From assembly GCA_015956445.1 (NCBI GenBank), contig WIUZ02000013.1, positions 62,001 through 126,000 of the forward strand: a stretch of 64,000 nucleotides of DNA. The letters run 5' to 3'. Positions 57,425-64,000 of this stretch are shown here, piece by piece. A program made the position numbers and the translations under genes. This DNA comes from Thelephora terrestris (lineage: Eukaryota; Basidiomycota; Agaricomycetes; Thelephorales; Thelephoraceae). Each line of letters starts with the position of its first letter. Within the stretch, counting starts at the first letter, position 1. The notes beneath the pieces are model-generated. The model was not told where the DNA came from. It did no database searches and was given only the letters and a program-made list of their open reading frames with translations.

Positions 57425-58996
57425 ATGAACCCCCAGGTCATCACAGAGTGGTCTCCCTACAGCATCGTGCTGTATTCTGCGCAACGTCCGCCTCCTTTGG
57501 GCACCGTCGACACAGATAAGAAGCTAGAACAGCTAGCCAGAGAGCATTTGATCAAAGTCGCTAGTGAAGGTAGTCGTGTGCGCTTCCTTACGGTGGGCCG
57601 AGCTAACCAAACACCTACAGGTGCTTTCCTATACGTCTTTGGAAGCGCTGGGGTCAGCAAGACCTACGAAGCCAACCGCAAAGCTTTCGATAAATGGGCC
57701 ATCGTCCCCCGAATGCTGCGGGATTGCTCTTCCCGTAACTTGGAGGTACCCAGTCAACCCCTTTCTGAACCGCAGTTCAATTGAAGCAAGAACGGTCTTA
57801 GACAACCATCTTCGGTCAAAAGTTCAAGGCCCCGATGCTTTTGGCCCCGATCGGGGTGCAAGGGATCCTCCACCCCGAAGCAGAGCTTGCTACGGCAATC
57901 GCTGCGAGGGAGACCGACATTCCGATGGTCTTGAGTACTGCTGCTACTCGATCGATGGAAGAGGTCGCTCAGGTCTCCGGGGATGCCCATAGGTGGTATC
58001 AGCTCTACTGGTAAGCCACATCTTTCACCTTGACCACTCTGGGCTCACCCTTCATTCTTCAGGCCGCTCAGCGATGAAATCACACTCTCGCTTCTCAAGC
58101 GGGCCAAAGAAAGTGGCTATTCAGCGCTTGTCGTCACTCTCGATACCATGTTCATCGGTTGGCGTCCGCATGATATCGATACGGCTTATCTACCCTTCGT
58201 CCACTCCTACGGCTGCCAGAATGGCTTCTCCGATCCCGTTTTCATGGCCCGGTATGGCAAACAACCAGCAACGAAGACTGACCTGGCCTTCCCCTACAAT
58301 CCTCGTGAGAGCAACGCACGCATTGCACAGGGGGATCCTGTGGCGAAGGGAATTGCACATATGAGTATGGAATGGAACAAAGAGTTAGCTTCGGGCAGAC
58401 AGAGGTCGTGGGATGAGCTCAAGCTGCTCAGGGACAATTGGGAAGGGAAGCTTGTCTTGAAAGGGATCCAATCCGTCGCTGATGCTGAATCCGCGATCGA
58501 TGCCGGGGCGGATGGTATCATTGTATCGAACCATGGTGGGCGACAAGTAGACGGGGGAGTTTCGGCTCTTTGGTCTCTGGAGCAGATAATGAAATCCGAG
58601 AAGGTCAAGGAGGCCCAGGCGACTGGAAAGCTCACGATATTGTTCGATTCTTCTATCAGGAATGGTCCGGACATGTTCAAGGCGCTGGCTTTGGGAGCTC
58701 AAGCAGTTTTGTGTAAGCCTTGTTTGTTTAATTCCCTGCCAGAGCTACCAGTGTTGACCATTATCTACCATTCCCCATCACTAGTGGGACGGCCGTACGT
58801 ATACGGTCTGGCTCTTGGAGGAGCCGATGGCGTCAAGCATGTCATTAAATCGATCCTCGCGGAGCTGGAGATGACAATGGGCCTCAGTGGATACAAGAGC
58901 ATCAGTGAAATACAGGGCAAGGCCGAGGAGATACTTGCGAGAGTCGAGGAAAGGAATGTGTTATGTGTGAAGTCTGATTGCGTTAGTCGTCTTTAA
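57425..58996 (+). CDS. FMN-dependent alpha-hydroxy-acid oxidase (lactate 2-monooxygenase-like)
   Basis: These TIM-barrel flavoenzymes oxidise L-2-hydroxy acids. The protein starts MNPQVITEWSPYSIVLYSAQ. After a short intron comes GAFLYVFGSAGVSKTYEANR; after a second, TTIFGQKFKAPMLLAPIGVQ, then ATRSMEEVAQVSGDAHRWYQ; after a third, PLSDEITLSLLKRAKESGYS and TLDTMFIGWRPHDIDTAYLP. The catalytic and FMN-binding part is LVLKGIQSVADAESAIDAGA with DGIIVSNHGGRQVDGG (active His and Arg) and ILFDSSIRNGPDMFKALALG (FMN phosphate site). A last intron (about 58,714-58,785) joins to GRPYVYGLALGGADGVKHVI. Length and motif order match the fungal family whose members are annotated as lactate 2-monooxygenase or glycolate oxidase. 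The reaction type follows from the family; the substrate is not determined. Confidence 0.9.
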
Positions 58997-60254
58997 CGCC
59001 TTTGTACAATAAAGATGTTTCTTGTGTGTATGAGCTGCCGGCCGATACAAGAATTCGGGCCGGGTACTACGTACTGGTGATGGTCTGATGGCGTTTTAGG
59101 TTATGATAGAGTTGGGCGGAACGAGTGCCTTTCGCTCAGCTCTCCTTGGCTTTCGGAGCTCAACACGGCAAAGTATCCGGGCCACGAATCGACAGGTCAA
59201 TGTTTCGAAATCGTTAGTGGAAGGTTGTGATTGGGACCCTCGGAGTGACTGAATATGGAAGAACTCAACCAACGACGGGCTACCCCCGTTTCTAGCCAGT
59301 TCTAGCCCTCGGGGCGGAGCGCTCGAAGTCGCCATCAACTCGCGCGGATATCGTTTTGACACTTGCAAGGCAGGCTTGGGCCCGCCTATTGAGCGGAGCA
59401 CGCTGCACGGCCGAGAGCTGACGCCGATGGCTTCCGCGATTCGTGAGCTCGCCTTCGAATCCGTTCAAGGACCGACTGTGAAATTCGGAGCTTGGTGCAA
59501 CGACTTGCGGGTGATAAGTTGACGCGACCTGGTGCTATTGTGAGTCCCTTGAATGGAGCCTTGAGGCGGTGTATCTCTCTCTTTCCGTATGCCAAGGGTT
59601 TTCCGTCGAAAGATTGCGGCTTCCCCGAGCCCAGGTCACCCAATCACCGTAGATTGGGTTTCTAAGAATCCTCCTGGAGATGTCATGTCAAACAAGGTTC
59701 CTCGTCTTTGACATGACGCACGGAAGGTAGTCCCAGATGTGATCCGCGCGAGTTCGAACGCGCTAGCAGTGCCCCCTAGATCTTGGTCGGGGTGGACTCG
59801 AACCTGGTCTCCTCTTGGTTCCACCAGGGGGTTAGTGTGCTCGTCGCGCAAATGGGCATTTCCACCGGATGAGACACGCGACCCGTTACGCGATCACGAT
59901 GTTATCGACGTATGTCAGCGGAGTTGGGCGTTTCGGATGGTTCTCCCGCGGTCTCAGTGCGGTATGCTGACAAGCCCGCAAAGCTTCTGGTGGCGTGTTC
60001 TGAAGTGGGTATTTGGCACCTGCTTGCGGGGGACTGACAATGATGTCGTGACTAAGTGCGGCGCGACCCTCTCAGCCGGAAAGCCGCTCGAGCAAGGATC
60101 CGTTCGGCTGTCAATAACCTGACCCACCGGACGGCCAACTCTGAAATTAGCACCCGTGGTCCGAGTCTTCGGGCTTTGGCAGGGCTCAGCGTTCAGCGCA
60201 TGCTCGCATCGCCGGAGCACCTTGTCGCCGTTGCCGGGCACAGTCGGTCGTTCG
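58997..60254. other. No supported gene
   Basis: This GC-moderate stretch has overlapping frames on both strands but none with motifs or splice support. A typical polyadenylation-like AATAAA lies just after the oxidase gene (about 59,009). Confidence 0.4.
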
Positions 60255-61028
60255 TCACACGGGGATTCGCCCGCACGTCATACTAGGCGGGTGTTCCATT
60301 CCATGAGCGCACTGCCGCCTCGCACCGCTCCGTGCCTGGGGCTGATCACTATGGCTCCAAATTTCCCGCGCCCGATTTATTACGTCCACCTCCCAGTCTC
60401 TGGTAACGCGATACGTAAACTGAAGGCCGGGATCCGGGAGTGGGTGCGCCACTATCTGCCAGAGGAATTCTCGATCCACCTCTGGTGCAGATGCATCGCG
60501 CTCTCTGGACTGAATAATATCGGGGGATGAAGCATCTGGGGATCGCCATGGACACGAGCCTCATTCGCCTTGTCGATATGGATATCGAAGAAGTAAAACT
60601 TGGTTGTAGGCTGCACAGAATTCATTGCCCTCGTGACCGGAACGACGACGGTAAGTACGTGGTCTTTGGAGTCTTCTGAATTATATTCTGCTAGCTTCGG
60701 AAGCTTCGACATCCTGCGGTGTACACTGTATCCATGTGGTGGCTCGGGCTTCTTCTCACCGGCCCAGTTACCGTCCCAGGGCTTTAGTTTCTTCCTCTTC
60801 TGTAAGTAGCCGTTCCTTAACGTTAGCCCCGAAAGTGACGAGACCATCTGATGGGATTGATTCATTGCGGGAGATCAGGTGGAGAGTTGGCACGGTACGG
60901 CGCTTGGACACGCGACTGGCTGACCTGTTTTTCCATCTGGACATCGTATTTGACGCTGTCGTTGAGGAAGGCGGCCGCAGAGACGCCGAAAGTGTGTGAG
61001 GGTATCGCATCTGAGGCAGCGAAGGCAA
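60255..61028 (-). CDS. Possible small spliced gene of unknown function
   Basis: A minus-strand stretch reads RKKLKPWDGNWAGEKKPEPP, HRRMSKLPKLAEYNSEDSKD, a possible GTACTT intron, then MNSVQPTTKFYFFDIHIDKA and DREFLWQIVAHPLPDPGLQF in a neighbouring frame. The composition is protein-like, and short introns could join the pieces, but I cannot fix the start, end or splice sites and do not recognise a family. Confidence 0.3.
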
Positions 61029-61911
61029 TTAAAAGAAACGGGGATGTAGCTTATCGCGATGACAGCCTCAGTCAGTTTTGGATACCGGAATCTGCAGTGT
61101 AAATGATCGACATTTAAATGCTTCGTGAGGCTCGCGGACCGTGATCAAGAACAGAAGCACCTTTACTGGAGACCCAACCTTCAGCCAGAGCCAAGCTGGG
61201 GAGGCCTGGCGGCCTTGTCTGCTGCATTCTTGATTCTCTCTCGTGGCGACTTAAACGAGCTCAAGCACCGCGTCGGCGGAGTTTCTGATTAGTTACGTGA
61301 CGCGCGTTCTCGCAACGCCGGGGTGTGGCTGGCGGTCGAGTCGCGTTACTTTGTTGGTTCGCCGTACTATACTCGCAGCTCGGTATATGTCCTCGCGCGT
61401 GGACGAGGCGAGCGGAAATGGATAAAGTGGTTATCAACGTTGGCAAATGAGCATTGCTTAGGAAACTTATTTCAACCCCGGCTATTAGTCGCGGATTACG
61501 AACCTTTTAGACACCAGTGCTGAAGAGCCGCCCGAGCTGTGTTCTCCGGATATCCCAAGTCGCCGTGGGTTCCAAGAGAGAGAGAGACAAAGACAACACA
61601 GACGCAAAGCCCAACCGGGTGAGATAACTGGGGGGGACCGTCGAGTCGACGGTGTGGTTCGAAGTTCCGACGACCAAAGTCGGGCACTTTGTTTTCGGAT
61701 TTCTAATCGGGAATTAATTGATCGATGACAGCCTTTTAATCAATCGCGTTCTCGTGTTCTGCCGGGGGATGCCGGACCTGCCGTTCTCCTGCCGCTTGGC
61801 GATATAAGTAAGAACGGGGGTCTGGAATTCCTGGCTCTATGCGAAAAGTCCCTCCCCTTTGAACCCTTCGAACTGTTTCTCTCTCTACACTCTACCGTCC
61901 CCCAAAACATC
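61029..61911. other. Intergenic region upstream of the F-box gene
   Basis: No coding sequence is supported. GATATAAGTAAG near 61,800 is a candidate TATA element about 110 bp before the F-box ATG, followed by a pyrimidine-rich leader (CTCTCTCTACACTCTACCG). Confidence 0.4.
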
Positions 61912-64000
61912 ATGGCGAGCTCTCACGTGTCTGACTTGCCCATCGAGCTCTTGGATCTGGTCCGTTACTTGCTTCTTCTGCGCCACAACGTTCTCGGGAA
62001 GAAAGAAGCTGATCGTGAAAACCGTTTGATAGGTTATGGCCTACCTCGACCCATGGGATCTTCTTCATCTCGCCCGAGTCTCTAGGTGGTTCAGGGAAAT
62101 TCTCTGTACTCTAAAGGCCGCCGGCTTGTGGAGGCAATCGATAAGATCTATCGGCCTGCCACCATGCCCAGATGGCATGACCGAGCCAGCCTACATCGCC
62201 TTCGTGTTCGATAGCCAATACTGCGTATGTCGATTCTCTCTTGTTACCTGAGCAGCCCCTCGAATTTACGACCCGGTTTTCTTCTTAGGTATGCGGCAAT
62301 TCACCCGCTCCACTCTTGATCCCACAACTCAAGATGAGACTTTGCGCCAAGTGCAAATCAAAGCAGTGCGTATTCCTGCTTGATGATATCCCTCACCTAA
62401 CCGCGTTACAATCCAGCGTTCAGTGGTTTAACCCGCGAGCCGTTGCGAAACTCGTGACGCCTTCCAATCTTCAGGTGATCGCTACGAATTTGGTTACACC
62501 ATGTGAGTGATGTCATCGACAATGCCGGAACGCAATCAGTATTGAGACATGGTTTGAAAGTCCCCTTGGGAAATGATCACGAGATGAATGCCTTTTACGT
62601 CCCAGAGCTCAATTCGAATGCGCTTCGAGTCAGCTCATTTGGCGACCCGTCGATTGCGGTGAACCAGCTCATCAAAGCCGCCGCAGGTGCACAATCGGTA
62701 CGTAAAATCAATACGACGCAGAAACCTCATAGACACGAGCCTTTCCTCGTCAGTTTTCTCAATCTCTGTGGGAGTGGTGTCTGGAACGGCAACGGGCGAG
62801 GTGAACGCCCATTGACAATCGAGGCGTTTGGTGAAAACTGACCGACTCACAGAGCTTTCCGCCAGCTTTCCTCTCTAGGTTTCTCTCAAGAAATCGTTTC
62901 CGCGGAGTGGCCGAATTCGGAACGGCAGCAGTTCGACCAAGCCATCCTCATGGGAGTTCGTGACTGGAGCGATAAATGTCAATCCTCCCTCTTACCCGTT
63001 TCGTTCCTCAACTGATCCTCCCATCAGATTGGAACGAGAATGTTGTCCCCAGACTTTTGCCAATCTTTCGGTCAGTTGAACAGGAGATCGAAAAGCAGAA
63101 GCACATGAAAGACATTGAGGCGCGGCAACAGGAATTTGCGACATGTTCCGCCCAGTTGATCGAAAGATACAAGCCCTTTCTTGACAACGCCGCCTTGAGA
63201 CTTGCACCTCAGGTCCAGAAGTTGCTCTCTGAAGACGACTACAAGACCCCGATAACTCCCGAGAGGTTCTCTTCTATTCACGACGAGCTCGTCTTGTGGG
63301 CCGATCGAGAGCTTGCCCCGACCTACTCTACCATGGCCGATTCGTTCCGTTCCACACATCGCGGCCTCCTATCTCCAAACACGTCCGGCGTTCCTGATCG
63401 CGAGCTGCTGGAAAAGGTGGTAACGATGTTCGGGTGCAAGTCCTGCAAGGCCGTTTTCGACTACAAGTCACACTCGAAGCACGGAAAGGAGTGCCTCAAG
63501 ACCATCCGGGCTCGAGCTGTCGGCTCGAAAGGTTCCGAACCGGCTGGGAAGTACGCGGTCACACTTGCCGTTCGTCTCCTCCGGTTGCTCGAGTTGCCTG
63601 AGGACTCTACACGCGCTTTGGTTGAGGAGACCTTCAGGGAAACGAAGTTCGTTTGTCTGTGCGGCAACCCGAAGTTCAGGAAACAGGTCGGGTTCTTTGA
63701 GTTGGTGCGTCCTGTTTCAACTTTAACACCATTCTTCGGTTTGGCTAACCGTTTATTCCGTTCAAGCTTCAGCACCTCATTTCCGAAAACGACGCCTACG
63801 AAGAGCTTGATAGCAAGGTCCAGCGAGGACTCAAGGGTCCGGATGAGCAATCAATTTGCTGCAAAGTTCCTTTGATCAACGACCACGACCCATCCATCCT
63901 CCCTTCCCTCATCCGACGCTTGGACCCTGGACAACCTCGGTGGAAATTCGAGACGAGATCCGCCAACGGACACGGCCCGAGCAAGCCCCGCCAGGCGTAC
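61912..64000 (+). CDS. F-box domain protein, 3' end beyond the window
   Basis: The start is MASSHVSDLPIELLDL at 61,912. A short intron (GTCCGT...GATAG, to about 62,034) joins to VMAYLDPWDLLHLARVSRWF, which completes an N-terminal F-box (the LP-x-E-L-L...V...L-D-P-x-D-L-L-x-L-A-R signature). F-boxes bind Skp1 in SCF ubiquitin ligases. The next part matches the Agaricomycete F-box family: GLWRQSIRSIGLPPCPDGMT, then after an intron a paired-Cys segment (RLCAKCKSKQC). Downstream exons are helical (about 62,976-63,700; RFSSIHDELVLWADRELAPT) and include a second Cys/His cluster (MFGCKSCKAVFDYKSHSKHG). After another intron (about 63,701-63,767) the frame continues to the window edge without a stop. 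No substrate-binding repeat is recognisable. Confidence 0.85.

Noticed and set aside
58997-60254. Possible rRNA or tRNA sequence in the gene-poor spacer
   Set aside because: No conserved rRNA phrase and no A/B-box pair with a foldable cloverleaf was recognised.

Overview
The window is nuclear DNA of a filamentous fungus, most likely an Agaricomycete (mushroom-forming basidiomycete). This rests on short introns of about 45-60 nt with GTNNGT donors and NAG acceptors, on basidiomycete-style gene families (a BTB/POZ family, CxC proteins associated with KDZ transposases, F-box proteins, an expanded P450 family), and on housekeeping genes of fungal type (Msp1, PRMT3). There is no bacterial operon structure. 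I recognised no rRNA or tRNA gene and no CRISPR array.

The window has two halves. From 1 to about 44.6 kb it is an island of transposable elements and decayed genes. It holds at least five CACTGGGGGC-ended foldback/MITE-like elements, mostly with 3-bp target duplications (TSDs). It also holds several LTR-like elements with TG...CA ends and 4- or 5-bp TSDs but no reverse transcriptase, two solo LTRs, and a decayed integrase-type transposase. Decayed multi-exon genes lie between them: a BTB protein, a CxC-type KDZ-associated protein, two copies of a zinc-finger/caspase-like family, and several genes I cannot name. The clearest structure is a four-level nest at 29.2-36.7 kb: a foldback element contains a 3.3-kb LTR-like element (X1), which contains both a 1.34-kb solo LTR and a 2.34-kb LTR-like element (Y). 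A second copy of X (37.65-41.63 kb) lacks those two insertions and so acts as the empty-site control, while X1 is the empty-site control for a foldback element inserted in X2.

From about 44.6 kb to the end the sequence is mostly single-copy, with intact spliced genes. In order these are an unknown gene broken by an apparently intact pogo/Fot1-type transposon (45,280-48,255), a cytochrome P450 (minus), an Msp1-type AAA ATPase (plus), a PRMT3-type arginine methyltransferase (minus), an FMN-dependent alpha-hydroxy-acid oxidase (plus), a doubtful small gene (minus), and an F-box protein that runs off the right edge. These genes share no pathway; they look like ordinary neighbours next to a repeat island.

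The most unusual features are (i) very long LTR-like elements with a spliced gene on the strand opposite to the predicted LTR transcript, (ii) a set of foldback elements that share termini and 3-bp TSDs but have unrelated interiors, one of them a nearly perfect 1.37-kb palindrome, and (iii) a duplicated zinc-finger protein family whose His and Cys motifs resemble a caspase/CHAT-type (clan CD) fold.
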